A stretch of 64,000 nucleotides of DNA from JAKAXG01 sp035702985 (GTDB lineage: Bacteria > Actinomycetota > Acidimicrobiia > Acidimicrobiales > Palsa-688). Made by a program: the position numbers and the translations under genes. Positions 16,221-25,095 of the stretch are shown here, piece by piece. A model generated the notes under the pieces. The model made no database searches and was not told where the DNA came from. It saw only the letters and a program-made list of their open reading frames with translations. Location: the NCBI GenBank assembly GCA_035702985.1, contig DASSZD010000070.1, positions 1 through 64,000 of the forward strand, written 5' to 3'. The stretch's first letter is position 1; each line of letters begins with the position of its first letter.

Positions 16221-16772
16221 ATGCTGCACGCGTGGGGATTCGACAAGGTGGGGGTGGTGGCCGGCGATCTGTACTTCGTCGACCCCGACCCGGCGCCCGG
16301 CCAGGAGGGAGCCGAGCACGGGGTGCGGCTGGAGGTCCGGGTGCTGGAACGTCCCCCGCTCACCGGCTCCGTGTACGCCGCCCAGCCCATCGTCATCGAC
16401 CGGCCGGTGTGGCGGGCCGACCTGCTCGAGACCGTCGACGGCGAGCCGGGCAGCCACGACCGCACCCATCACCACCCCCGCTTCCGGGGCTGGGAACCGG
16501 GCCGGCGCCAGTACGACGAGGGCCTGAGCCGGGACCCCGTCGGCTGGCTGGAGCAGCGGCTGGAGGACCTGCCCGGGCTGCTGGCCGGGGCCGAGATGGA
16601 CCAGTCGGTGGCCGGCCCCCACGACGCCGCCGACCTGGCCGCCGCCGCCCCGGAGATCGCGGCCAAGGTCAAGGAGCTGCTGGAGCGGGTGCGGGCCGGC
16701 GAGCTGGGCCGCGAGCCGCAGCCGGACCCGAACCAGGTGGCGGCGGCCGGGGTGCGCAGCAGCTGGCTGTAG
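16221..16772 (+). CDS. Conserved-looking protein of unknown function
   Basis: I do not recognise this 183-residue protein. It is acidic and soluble with no signal peptide or membrane segment. The N-terminal half looks beta-rich (DKVGVVAGDLYFVDPDP, VRLEVRVLERPPLTGSVYAAQPIVI). The centre has a striking charged block, HDRTHHHPRFRGWEPG, whose four histidines and one aspartate could bind a metal, followed by DPVGWLEQRLEDLPGLL. The C-terminal 60 residues look helical. Codon use matches its neighbours, so it is a real gene. It is divergent from surE by 37 bp and converges on the GH15 gene. Confidence 0.7.
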   Translation: MLHAWGFDKVGVVAGDLYFVDPDPAPGQEGAEHGVRLEVRVLERPPLTGSVYAAQPIVIDRPVWRADLLETVDGEPGSHDRTHHHPRFRGWEPGRRQYDEGLSRDPVGWLEQRLEDLPGLLAGAEMDQSVAGPHDAADLAAAAPEIAAKVKELLERVRAGELGREPQPDPNQVAAAGVRSSWL

Positions 16773-16797
16773 CCGTCACCCGGGCGGCCGCCGGCGG

Positions 16798-18807
16798 TCA
16801 GCCCGCCTGGAACGGCTGGTCCGCCTCGGGGTGCCCGTTGCCGGCCACCGAGATGTCCACCGGGTTCCCGTGCACGTTGACGGCCACCTGCGACTGGGCC
16901 TCCTCGGCCCGGATCACGTGCATGACGGCGTTGATCAGCGCCAGGTGGGTGAACGCCTGGGGGAAGTTCCCCAGGTGGCGGCCGGTGCGCGGGTCGAGCT
17001 CCTCGGCGTAGAGCTCCAACGGGCTGGCCAGTGACAGCAGCCGCTCGCACAGGCGGCGGCCCCGGTCCAGCTCTCCTATCTCCACCAGGGCGGAGACCAG
17101 CCAGAACGAGCAGATGGTGAACGTGCCCTCCTCCCCGCTCATACCGTCGTCGGTCTCGGCGGTGCGGTAGCGCAGCACCAGTCCGTCCTCGGTCAGCTCG
17201 TCGGCTATGGCCAGGACCGTGGCCCGGATACGGGGGTCGTCGGGGGGCAGGAACCGCAGCAGTGGCATCAACAGCACCGAGGCGTCCAGGTCGGTTGACC
17301 CGTAGTGCTGCACGAAGACCCCCCGTTCGTCCACCCCGCGGGTGCAGATGTCGGAGTGGATCCGGTCGGCGAGGGCCTGCCATTTTTCCGCGTGGTCCGC
17401 CTCGTCGAACATGCGGGCCAGCCGGGCCCCCCGGTCCAGGGCCACCCAGCACATGAACTTGCTGGACACGAAGTGCTGCGGATCGCCCCGCACCTCCCAT
17501 ATGCCCCGGTCCGGCTCCTCCCAGTGGGCGGCCGCCGCCTCCACCTCCCGTTTGAGCAGCGGCCACATGGACTCCTGCAGCTGGCTGCGGGACCGGGCGT
17601 GCAGGAGGACCGAGTCGAGCACCGCCCCCCACACGTCGTGCTGCTTCTGGTTGTAGGCCCCGTTCCCGGTCCGGACCGGGGAGGCGCCCTCGTAGCCCGA
17701 CAGGGGCAGCGTGCTCTCGGTCAGCTGGCGCTCGCCCCCCAGCCCGTACATGATCTGCAGCTCCTGGCCGCCCCGGCAGGCGTCGGCGATGAAGTAGAAG
17801 AAGTCGTCCGCCTCCCGGTCGAAGCCGAGCGTGTAGAGGCCCCACAGGGCGAAGGTCGAATCGCGCACCCACGAGTAGCGGTAGTCCCAGTTGCGCTCCC
17901 CGTGCGGGGTCTCCGGCAGGCTGGTCGTGGCCGCCGCCAGCAGGGCCCCCGACGGGGCGTAGGTGAGCCCCTTGAGGGTCAGAGCGCTGCGCTGCAGATA
18001 GCTGCGCCAGCGGTGGTCCGGGAAGTCACCCTCGGTGATCCACTGCCGCCAGTGCTCCGAGGTGCGGGCCATCCGCTCCGTGGCCTCGGCGAAGGTGCAC
18101 GGGGCGGCCAGGTGGCTCCACGACAGGGCCACGAAGTGGGTCTCGCCCTCGACCATCCTGGTGCGGGCCTTGATCCCCCGCTGCTCTATGCCCGGCCTCA
18201 GGTCGGTGCTGATCCGCAGTTGCACGTCGCTGCCCTCGGCGGTGGCGACCAGCTGGCCGTAGCCGGGCCCCTCGTACCGCCACACCGGCTCCGTCCGGCC
18301 GTAGTCGAACACCGGGTCGCAGGTCATGGACAGCTCCACCGACCCGCTCACGCACTTGACGGTGCGCAGCAGGCAGTGCTCGGCGTCGAAGTCGGTCGGG
18401 GACCGCCGGTGGCTCTTGGATCTCTCCGTCAGGTTGTGCCACGGCCCCATGCACAGGGCGTCGCGCACGATCAGCCAGCCGGTGCGGGTCTGCCAGGTCG
18501 TCTCGAGCATCAGGCTGCCCGGCAGGTAGCGCCGGGCGGCGGGAACGATCTGGTCGTAGGGACCGACCCGGAAGCTGCCCGCCCCCCGGTCCAGGATGGC
18601 TGCGAACACCGAGGGGGAATCGGGGCGGGGCAGGCACATCCATTCCACCGCCCCGCTCGGGGCGATCAGGCAGTTGTTCTCGCAGTCCGACAGGAAGGCG
18701 TAGTCGCCGATGGGCGGGAAGGCGCTGCCGCCGACGGGCGAGGTGGACGCGTCGGCCTGGAAGGCCCCGGTGCTGGCATCCGGGCGGGGGTGGGCGGTTC
18801 CGGTCAC
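16798..18807 (-). CDS. GH15 glycoside hydrolase (trehalase/glucoamylase-like)
   Basis: The 669-residue protein has the N-terminal beta-sandwich followed by the (alpha/alpha)6 barrel of GH15. Motifs in order: IGDYAFLSDCENNCLIAP near residue 44, RNWDYRYSWVRDSTFALWGL near 310, YGLGGERQLTE near 350, the general-acid E438 in DRGIWEVRG, and the catalytic-base region E602-E603 in YAEELDPRTGRHLGNFPQAF. The length and GIWE/EE motifs match the mycobacterial phosphate-dependent GH15 trehalase closely, so trehalase is the first guess and alpha-glucosidase or glucoamylase the alternatives. The start is GTG at 18807; the frame stays open far upstream, but that part is antisense to fbiC. TreY and TreZ in the window make trehalose a plausible substrate. 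Confidence 0.9.
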   Translation of the reverse strand: MTGTAHPRPDASTGAFQADASTSPVGGSAFPPIGDYAFLSDCENNCLIAPSGAVEWMCLPRPDSPSVFAAILDRGAGSFRVGPYDQIVPAARRYLPGSLMLETTWQTRTGWLIVRDALCMGPWHNLTERSKSHRRSPTDFDAEHCLLRTVKCVSGSVELSMTCDPVFDYGRTEPVWRYEGPGYGQLVATAEGSDVQLRISTDLRPGIEQRGIKARTRMVEGETHFVALSWSHLAAPCTFAEATERMARTSEHWRQWITEGDFPDHRWRSYLQRSALTLKGLTYAPSGALLAAATTSLPETPHGERNWDYRYSWVRDSTFALWGLYTLGFDREADDFFYFIADACRGGQELQIMYGLGGERQLTESTLPLSGYEGASPVRTGNGAYNQKQHDVWGAVLDSVLLHARSRSQLQESMWPLLKREVEAAAAHWEEPDRGIWEVRGDPQHFVSSKFMCWVALDRGARLARMFDEADHAEKWQALADRIHSDICTRGVDERGVFVQHYGSTDLDASVLLMPLLRFLPPDDPRIRATVLAIADELTEDGLVLRYRTAETDDGMSGEEGTFTICSFWLVSALVEIGELDRGRRLCERLLSLASPLELYAEELDPRTGRHLGNFPQAFTHLALINAVMHVIRAEEAQSQVAVNVHGNPVDISVAGNGHPEADQPFQAG

Positions 18808-18945
18808 ACGAGCATTTTTGTCGCTGGGCCCGGCCGGGTGGCGGCCGGCGCCGGAGGCCCACCGCCCCGGGCCCCGGTCACGAACCGCCGCGAACCGGTC
18901 ACGGCGCAGAACGGCCCGGCGATCGGACGGTAGCGTGACCGTCAT
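18808..18945. promoter_or_regulatory. Divergent intergenic region between the GH15 gene and fbiC
   Basis: This 138-bp spacer must hold both promoters. On the fbiC side TAGCGT is visible. On the GH15 side the only AT-rich patch is CATTTTTGTCG at 18812-18822, immediately next to the GTG; no clear -10 or operator palindrome is seen for that gene. Confidence 0.45.
18931..18936 (+). promoter_or_regulatory. TANNNT -10 box (TAGCGT) of fbiC
   Basis: TAGCGT ends 9 nt before the ATG at 18946. No Shine-Dalgarno site is seen. Confidence 0.55.
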
Positions 18946-21258
18946 ATGGACGATCTGCTGCGCCAGGCCCGGGCCATCCGGGACCGGGCCCACGGGAGCC
19001 GCGTCACCTTCTCCCCCAAGGTGTTCATCCCCCTGACCATGCTGTGCCGGGACCGCTGCGGCTACTGCACCTTCGCCAAGGCCCCGGCCCGCATCGACAC
19101 CCCGTTCATGACCCCCGGGCAGGTGCTCGACGTGGCCCGCCGGGGGGCCGAGGTGGGCTGCCACGAAGCGCTGTTCACCCTGGGCGAGCGGCCTGAGGAG
19201 CGCTACCCGGTAGCCCGCCAGTGGCTGGCGGATCACGGCTACGGCTCCACCGTCGACTACCTGGTGGCCATGTGCCGGATGGTGATCGACGAGACCGGGC
19301 TGCTGCCCCACGCCAACGCCGGGGCCCTCCACCCCGACGAGCTGGCCGCCCTGCGCCCGGTCACCGCCAGCCAGGGGATGATGGTCGAGACGCTGCGCAG
19401 CGACCTCGAAGCCCACCGCGGCTCGCCGGACAAGACCCCGGCCCGCCGGCTGGCCACGCTGGAGGAGGCCGGCCGGCTGGCCATCCCCTACACCACCGGG
19501 ATCCTGGTGGGTATCGGGGAGGACCGCTCCGACCGGGTCCGGGCGCTGGAGGCCATAGCCGCCGCCCACGACCGTCACGGCCACGTCCAGGAGGTGATCG
19601 TCCAGAACTTCCTCCCCAAGCCGGGGACGGCCATGCACAAGGCCCCGGCCTGCCCGGACGAGGTGTACCTGGAGGCCATCGCCCTGGCCCGCACCATCCT
19701 GCCGCCCGAGGTGCACGTGCAGGCCCCGCCCAACCTGTCCGACGACTTCGCCGCCCTGCTCGACGCCGGCATCGACGACTGGGGCGGCGTCTCCCCGGTG
19801 ACCGCCGACCACGTGAACCCGGAGCGGCCCTGGCCCTCCCTGGACGGCCTGCGCCGGGCCACCGAGAGCCGGGGGCTCACCCTGGCCCCCCGCCTCACCG
19901 TCTACCCGGAGTTCGCCCTGGACCCGGAGCGGTGGCTGGACCCGGCCATGCGTTTTCCCGTGCTCGACCGCAGCGATGCCGAGAGCCTGGGCCGCGACGA
20001 TCCCGGCGCGGTGTTCCCCCAGAAGGTGGGCGAGTACCGCAACGTCGGCGACGGTGCGGAGGTGGTCCTGGTGGGCCGGCGCTCCACCCAGTGGTACTCC
20101 GGCGCCGACGAGGCGCCCATGGCCCTGGTGCCCGGGCCGGTGGCGGCCGGGGGCCGGGTCGGAGAGGTCCTGGCCGGGGTGCGCATGGGTCAGGAACCCG
20201 GCGAGGCGGAGATCGAGTCGCTGTTCTCCGCCCGCGGCCGGGAGGTGGCGGCGGTGGCCGCCGTGGCCGACGAGCTGCGCCGGCAGGCGGTCGGGGACGC
20301 GGTGACCTGGGTACGCAACCGCAATATCAACTACACCAACGTCTGCACCTTCAAGTGCCGGTTCTGCGGCTTCTCCAAGGGGCCCCTCTCCCTCAACCTG
20401 CGGGGCACCCCCTACCTGCTGACCCTGGAGGACATCGCCGCCCGCACCCGGGAGGCGTGGGACATGGGAGCCACCGAGGTCTGCCTGCAGGGGGGCATCC
20501 ACCCCGACTTCGACGGCGACTACTACATCGAGGTCACCCGGGCCGTGAAGGAGGCCGCCCCCGGCATCCACGTCCACGGCTTCACCGCCCTCGAGGTCAC
20601 CGAGGGGGCCCGGCGGCTGGGAGAGCCGCTGGAGCGGTACCTGAGCCGGCTGATGGACGCCGGCCTGCGGTCGCTTCCCGGCACCGCCGCGGAGATACTC
20701 GACGACGAGATCCGGGCCACTCTCTGCCCGGACAAGATCGACACCCAGCAGTGGCTGGACGCCCACCGCACGGCCCATTCCGTGGGGCTGCGGTCCAACA
20801 TCACCATCATGTTCGGCTCGATCGAATCCCCCCGGCACTGGGCCCGCCACTTCGTCCGCACCCGGGACCTCCAGAAGGAGACCGGGGGATTCACCGAGTT
20901 CGTGGGCCTGCCGTTCGTCCACATGGCCGCCCCCCTGTACCTGCAGCGCAGATCCCGGCGGGGCCCCACGTGGCGGGAGGTGGTGCTCATGCACGCCGTG
21001 GCCCGCATCGCCTACCACGGCCTGGTGGACAACATCCAGGCCTCCTGGGTGAAGCTCGGCGTCGATGGGGTGCAGCAACTGCTGCAGGCCGGGGTCAACG
21101 ACCTGGGCGGGACGCTGGTCAACGAGAACATCTCCCGGGCCGCCGGGGCGTCCCACGGCCAGGGGCTGGAGGAATCCGACTTCGCCGCCATCGTGGAGCC
21201 CATCGGCCGAACCCTGGAGCAGCGGACCACCCTCTACGGGCGGGTGGCCCGGACCTGA
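18946..21258 (+). CDS. fbiC: FO synthase FbiC (fused CofG-CofH radical SAM protein)
   Basis: The 770-residue protein makes 7,8-didemethyl-8-hydroxy-5-deazariboflavin (FO), the redox core of coenzyme F420, from tyrosine and 5-amino-6-ribitylaminouracil. Two radical-SAM domains are fused. The CofG half carries C34-x3-C38-x2-C41 in CRDRCGYC, and the CofH half carries C467-x3-C471-x2-C474 in CTFKCRFC. Both are [4Fe-4S] sites. The fusion is typical of actinobacteria; archaea and cyanobacteria use two proteins. It is shorter than mycobacterial FbiC because it lacks an N-terminal extension, and no in-frame upstream start was found. No other F420 gene (fbiA, fbiB, cofC) is in the window. Confidence 0.97.
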   Translation: MDDLLRQARAIRDRAHGSRVTFSPKVFIPLTMLCRDRCGYCTFAKAPARIDTPFMTPGQVLDVARRGAEVGCHEALFTLGERPEERYPVARQWLADHGYGSTVDYLVAMCRMVIDETGLLPHANAGALHPDELAALRPVTASQGMMVETLRSDLEAHRGSPDKTPARRLATLEEAGRLAIPYTTGILVGIGEDRSDRVRALEAIAAAHDRHGHVQEVIVQNFLPKPGTAMHKAPACPDEVYLEAIALARTILPPEVHVQAPPNLSDDFAALLDAGIDDWGGVSPVTADHVNPERPWPSLDGLRRATESRGLTLAPRLTVYPEFALDPERWLDPAMRFPVLDRSDAESLGRDDPGAVFPQKVGEYRNVGDGAEVVLVGRRSTQWYSGADEAPMALVPGPVAAGGRVGEVLAGVRMGQEPGEAEIESLFSARGREVAAVAAVADELRRQAVGDAVTWVRNRNINYTNVCTFKCRFCGFSKGPLSLNLRGTPYLLTLEDIAARTREAWDMGATEVCLQGGIHPDFDGDYYIEVTRAVKEAAPGIHVHGFTALEVTEGARRLGEPLERYLSRLMDAGLRSLPGTAAEILDDEIRATLCPDKIDTQQWLDAHRTAHSVGLRSNITIMFGSIESPRHWARHFVRTRDLQKETGGFTEFVGLPFVHMAAPLYLQRRSRRGPTWREVVLMHAVARIAYHGLVDNIQASWVKLGVDGVQQLLQAGVNDLGGTLVNENISRAAGASHGQGLEESDFAAIVEPIGRTLEQRTTLYGRVART

Positions 21259-21269
21259 GGCCGTTGGTT

Positions 21270-21275
21270 TAAGGT
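21270..21275 (+). promoter_or_regulatory. TANNNT -10 box (TAAGGT), probable near-leaderless start
   Basis: TAAGGT ends 8 nt before the GTG at 21284, in the 25-bp gap after fbiC. This suggests the oxidoreductase has its own promoter. Confidence 0.5.
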
Positions 21276-21283
21276 CGGCCCCT

Positions 21284-22261
21284 GTGAGAGCCGTGGTGTG
21301 CAAGCGCTTCGGGGGCCCGGAGGTCCTCGAGATGGAGGACGTGCCCGACCCGGCCCCGGGTCCGGGCCAGGTCCTGGTGGAGGTGAGGGCGTGCTCGGTG
21401 ACGTTCCCCGACCTCTTGATGCTGCGGGACAGGTACCAGTTCAAGCCGGGGCTGCCCTTCACCCCGGGAACCGAGGTCGCCGGGGTGATCCGCCAGCTCG
21501 GCGACGAGGTGGACGGCCTGCGCCCGGGTGACGCCGTGCTGGGGTCGGTGATCGCCGGGGGCGGACTGGCCGAACTGGCCTGCCTGCGGGCCGATTCGGT
21601 CGTCCCGCTGCCCGAGGGGGTGCGCTTCGAGGATGCCGCCGGGCTCCTCTACGGGTACGGGACGTCCCACCATGCGCTCAAGGACCGGGCCCGCCTCCAG
21701 CCCGGGGAGTCGCTCCTGGTGCTGGGAGCGGCCGGGGCGGTGGGCCTGGCCGCGGTGGAGCTGGGCCGGGCCATGGGGGCCAGGGTGATCGCCGCCGCGT
21801 CGAGCGACGAGAAGCTGGCGCTGTGCCGGGCCCATGGGGCCGACGAGACGGTCAACTACAGCACCGAGGACCTCAAGGAGCGGGTCCGGGAGCTGACCGG
21901 CGGCGCCGGGGCCGACGTGGTGTACGACCCGGTGGGGGGGCCGTACTCGGAGCCGGCGCTGCGGGCCACGGCCTGGGAGGGCCGCTTCCTGGTCATCGGG
22001 TTCGCCGCCGGCGACATCCCCCGCATCCCGCTCAACCTGGCCCTGCTGCGGGGCTGCAGCATCGTGGGGGTGTTCTGGGGGTCGTTCGTGGCCCGGGACC
22101 CGCAACGGCACCGGGCCAACGTGGCCGAGCTGCTCGAATGGTGGAAGGCCGGCCGGCTCTCCCCCTACACCTCGGCCATCTACCCGCTGGAGCGGGCCGC
22201 CGACGCCCTGCGGGACCTCGACGAGCGCCGGGCCACCGGCAAGGTGGTGGTCACTCCTTGA
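21284..22261 (+). CDS. NADPH:quinone oxidoreductase (QOR-type MDR protein)
   Basis: The 325-residue medium-chain reductase lacks the structural and catalytic zinc cysteines and so belongs to the quinone-reductase branch. The N-terminal GroES-like part contains FTPGTEVAGVIRQLG. The Rossmann half has LLVLGAAGAVGLAAVELGRA near residues 145-165 and GGAGADVVYDPVGG, which bind NADPH. It probably reduces quinones or enoyl carbonyls. It starts with GTG 25 bp after fbiC on the same strand. The 3' end overlaps the convergent tesB gene by 11 bp. Confidence 0.9.
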   Translation: MRAVVCKRFGGPEVLEMEDVPDPAPGPGQVLVEVRACSVTFPDLLMLRDRYQFKPGLPFTPGTEVAGVIRQLGDEVDGLRPGDAVLGSVIAGGGLAELACLRADSVVPLPEGVRFEDAAGLLYGYGTSHHALKDRARLQPGESLLVLGAAGAVGLAAVELGRAMGARVIAAASSDEKLALCRAHGADETVNYSTEDLKERVRELTGGAGADVVYDPVGGPYSEPALRATAWEGRFLVIGFAAGDIPRIPLNLALLRGCSIVGVFWGSFVARDPQRHRANVAELLEWWKAGRLSPYTSAIYPLERAADALRDLDERRATGKVVVTP

Positions 22262-23093
22262 CCGGGGGCAGGGGCTGGCGGGGGCTGCGCAGCAGTATCT
22301 CCTGCGTGAGGGTGGCTCCCACCCGGCCGGCCCGGTCCTGCACCAGCCCGGTGTAGAGGCCCCGCCCGCTGGTCGCCTTCAACGGCCACATGTCGATCAG
22401 CACCCAGTCGTCCATGGACAGCTGCTGGTGGAACCACAGGGCGTGGTCCAGGCTGGTGCCCCCCCTCGGCACCCCGGCGACGGTGCCGTCGCCGAACCCC
22501 GAGCCCAGGTCCGAGGCGTAGGCCAGGACGCAGGCGTGGGTCAACGGGTCGTCGGGTAGCGGCCGCAGGCTGCGGACCCACATCCGGGCCGGCACCGGCC
22601 AGCTGCCTTCCTCGTAGGGGACGGTGGGGGGAAGGGCCCGGACCTGCAGGGACGGCACGAAGCGGTCGGGGAACCGCCGGTCCTCCAGGTCCTCCGGCTG
22701 GGCCACCGGGTCCCGGGCGGTGCTCCACTCGGTGGCCCCGGGCTTGGGGTCCTGGAACGACGCCGACATGCTGAAGATGACCTCTCCCCGCTGGACCGCC
22801 ACCACGTCACGGGCCGAGAAGGACCGGCCGTCACGGTTGCGGGCCACCCGCAGGATCACCTGACGGTCGGTCCGACCCGGTCTGAGGAAGTAGCCGTGGA
22901 GGGAGTGCGGCAACCGCCCCTCGGGCACCGTGTGGGCGGCCGCCCGCAGCGCCTGGGCCGCGACCTGGCCGCCGAACAGCGACGGGCGGTAGGGCGCCGA
23001 TGACTCGTTGACACCCCGGTACAGGTCGGTGTCCAGCTCCTCCAGTTCGAGCAGCTCTACCAGGTCGTCGGCGGCGGGGGGCTCGCTGGTCAT
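22251..23093 (-). CDS. tesB: Acyl-CoA thioesterase II (TesB family)
   Basis: The 280-residue double-hotdog thioesterase releases fatty acids from CoA. SLFGGQVAAQAL lies at 38-49. The catalytic triad positions of the E. coli enzyme (Asp, Thr, Gln) correspond here to D195 in AYASDLGSG, S214 in TSLDHALWFHQ, and Q264 in LTQEILL, so the threonine is replaced by serine. ATG at 23093 (MTSEPPAADD) was chosen; 36 further codons upstream are open but overlap the divergent gene's leader. A TATCCT box lies 11 nt upstream. It likely balances the CoA pool with the acyl-CoA synthetase and dehydrogenases in the window. Confidence 0.92.
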   Translation of the reverse strand: MTSEPPAADDLVELLELEELDTDLYRGVNESSAPYRPSLFGGQVAAQALRAAAHTVPEGRLPHSLHGYFLRPGRTDRQVILRVARNRDGRSFSARDVVAVQRGEVIFSMSASFQDPKPGATEWSTARDPVAQPEDLEDRRFPDRFVPSLQVRALPPTVPYEEGSWPVPARMWVRSLRPLPDDPLTHACVLAYASDLGSGFGDGTVAGVPRGGTSLDHALWFHQQLSMDDWVLIDMWPLKATSGRGLYTGLVQDRAGRVGATLTQEILLRSPRQPLPPVKE

Positions 23094-23104
23094 CGAGAAA
23101 AAAG

Positions 23105-23110
23105 AGGATA
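23105..23110 (-). promoter_or_regulatory. TANNNT -10 box (TATCCT) of tesB
   Basis: On the minus strand TATCCT is followed by an 11-nt T-rich spacer and the ATG at 23093. Any leader would be only a few bases. Confidence 0.5.
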
Positions 23111-23163
23111 CTTGATGGGTGGTCGGGTCCCGGCCGGCCCCACGAGGAGGAGGTGCCACCACC

Positions 23164-23784
23164 ATGCCCCGACTGCGACAGGTACCCCGGTCGGAGGTCA
23201 CCGACGACGGCGTGCTCAGAACCTACGACCTGCTCTTCGGCGGGCGGGACCCGGTGGCCGAGCCGGGGACCGCCACCGGGACCCCGGGTGACTGGTGGAC
23301 GGTGTTCGCCAACGCCCCGGAGGTCCTCCGCCACGCCAACGCCGGGTTCGTCCTCTACAGCCGGGTGTCGCTGGATCCCGAGCTGCGTGAGCTGGGCCAG
23401 ACCCGGGCCGGCTGGGTGATGGGCAGCCAGTTCGTGTACTCCCAGCACTGCAAGTCGTGCCGGGCCATGGGCATGGGCGAGGACAAGATCGCGGCGATCG
23501 CCTCCTGGGCGGTGTCGGACCTGTTCTCGCCGCTGGAGCGGGCCGTGCTGGCCTACACCGACGCTCTGGCCCTGGAGCGGGGCCGGGTCCACGACCACAT
23601 CTTCGCCACCCTGCAGGCCCATCTGTCGGACCGGGAGATAGTCGAGCTCACCTACGTGACCTCCCTGTACATCATGCACGCCATGATGACCCGGGCCCTG
23701 AAGCTGGAGTTCGACGACGTGCCCGAGCGGATGGCCGAGGTGCCCGGCCCGGGCGACGCCTGGTCCGGGCTGCACGACGGCTGA
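23164..23784 (+). CDS. AhpD/carboxymuconolactone decarboxylase-like protein
   Basis: The 206-residue protein has the all-helical CMD/AhpD fold. The redox motif is seen as C96-x2-C99 in SQFVYSQHCKSCRAMGM, embedded in the usual E-x-C-x2-C-x3-H-like helix, followed by the SPLERAVLAYTDALAL segment common to this family. The paired cysteines point to an alkyl-hydroperoxidase-like thiol activity rather than decarboxylation. A GAGGAGG site lies about 9-14 nt before the ATG. It is divergent from tesB with a 70-bp spacer. The exact substrate is unknown. Confidence 0.85.
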   Translation: MPRLRQVPRSEVTDDGVLRTYDLLFGGRDPVAEPGTATGTPGDWWTVFANAPEVLRHANAGFVLYSRVSLDPELRELGQTRAGWVMGSQFVYSQHCKSCRAMGMGEDKIAAIASWAVSDLFSPLERAVLAYTDALALERGRVHDHIFATLQAHLSDREIVELTYVTSLYIMHAMMTRALKLEFDDVPERMAEVPGPGDAWSGLHDG

Positions 23785-23880
23785 CCGGATACGAGGCCGG
23801 GCGGACCGGGCCCCGGGCCAGGCCCGCATCGGGCCCCGCCCCCTCTAGGATCGCATCACCCTCCTGCGAAAGGACCGCCC

Positions 23881-25095
23881 ATGCCGGAAGCAACGCCGAG
23901 CGTCGACGTGGACCCCGATCTGCTGACCGGGGCGGCCCCCCTCATGGAATCGGCGGTCGACGTCCGACGCCGGATCCACGCCCATCCCGAGGTGGGTCTG
24001 GAGCTGCCGGCCACCCAGGAGCTGGTGCTGGAGGAGCTGGGCCGGCTCGGGCTGGAGGGACGCACCGGGCGGGCCTGCAGCTCGGTGACGGCGGTGCTCG
24101 AGGGCGACCGGGAGGGGCCCACCGTCCTGCTGCGGGCCGACATGGACGCCCTGGAGATGCCGGAGGACACCGGGCTGGAGTTCTCCGCCCGGGTCCCCGG
24201 CCGGATGCACGCCTGCGGCCACGACGCCCACACCGCCATGCTGCTCGGCGCGGCCAGGCTGCTGCACCAGCGCCGCGGGGACCTGGCCGGGCGGGTGGTC
24301 CTGATGTTCCAGCCGGGCGAGGAAGGCCACGACGGCGCCCGGGTGATGATCGAGGAGGGGCTGCTGGCGGACCACGCACCGGTCGACCGGGCGTTCGCCA
24401 TACACATCTCCTCGGTGGTGCCGAGCGGCTGGATCACCTGCCGGGAGGGCACCATCATGGCGTCGGCCGACGAGTTCCACATCGCCGTCACCGGTCAGGG
24501 CGGCCACGCGTCCATGCCCCACGACGCGGTGGACCCGGTGCCGGCGGCCTGCCAGATCGTCACCTCCATCCAGACCATGGTCACCCGGGCCGTCCCGGCC
24601 TTCGAGCCGGCGGTGGTCACGGTCAGCACCATCCACGGGGGTACGGCCAGCAACGTGATCCCCGAGACGGTGGTCCTGGGCGGGACCGTGAGGGCCGTCA
24701 CCGACCGGGTCCGGGACCAGGTCCTGGCCGCGCTGGGCGAGTTGGCGGAGCACGTGGCCGGCGCCCACGGGTGCCGGGCGGAGCTCCGCTTCGAGCCGGG
24801 CAGCTACCCGGTCACGGTCAACAACGCGGCCCACGCCCGCCACACCCTGGCGGTGGCCGGCGCCCTGGTCGGGGCGGGCCGGGCCGTGACCATGCCCAGC
24901 CCGGTCATGGGCGCCGAGGATTTCTCCCGCGTCCTCAACTCCGTCCCCGGCAGCATGGCCTTCCTGGGTGCCGCCCCGCCCGGCGCCAGCCGCCCCGCTC
25001 CCAACCACTCGAACCGGTTTGTGATAGACGAATCGGCTATGGCAACAGGAATAGCCATGTACGCAGCCATGGCCCTCACCCCGCTCCCCGCATGA
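23881..25095 (+). CDS. M20D-family amidohydrolase (hippurate/IAA-amino-acid hydrolase type)
   Basis: The 404-residue dinuclear metallo-amidohydrolase cleaves N-acyl amino acids. RADMDALEMPEDTG is near residue 88. C112 and H114 lie in MHACGHDAHT, the hallmark of the family, and FQPGEEGHDGA supplies the glutamate pair. A dimerisation lid domain (about 200-320) separates the two metal-binding halves, and SPVMGAEDFS closes the site. TAGGAT at 23846-23851 may be its -10 box, and AAAGGA is a ribosome site 8 nt before the ATG. The stop codon overlaps the ATG of the carbonic anhydrase gene (ATGA). The actual amide substrate is unknown. Confidence 0.93.
   Translation: MPEATPSVDVDPDLLTGAAPLMESAVDVRRRIHAHPEVGLELPATQELVLEELGRLGLEGRTGRACSSVTAVLEGDREGPTVLLRADMDALEMPEDTGLEFSARVPGRMHACGHDAHTAMLLGAARLLHQRRGDLAGRVVLMFQPGEEGHDGARVMIEEGLLADHAPVDRAFAIHISSVVPSGWITCREGTIMASADEFHIAVTGQGGHASMPHDAVDPVPAACQIVTSIQTMVTRAVPAFEPAVVTVSTIHGGTASNVIPETVVLGGTVRAVTDRVRDQVLAALGELAEHVAGAHGCRAELRFEPGSYPVTVNNAAHARHTLAVAGALVGAGRAVTMPSPVMGAEDFSRVLNSVPGSMAFLGAAPPGASRPAPNHSNRFVIDESAMATGIAMYAAMALTPLPA

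Noticed and set aside
18807..18818. A three-codon ATG-CTC-GTG-TGA mini-ORF overlapping the GH15 start
   Set aside because: The overlap pattern is like the two leader ORFs, but three codons and no TANNNT box give no support beyond chance.
16798..21462. A minus-strand frame open for over 4.6 kb through the GH15 gene and across fbiC
   Set aside because: Only the part from 16798 to 18807 looks like protein. The rest is antisense to fbiC and rich in Gly, Arg, His and Pro, the usual shadow of GC-rich coding sequence.
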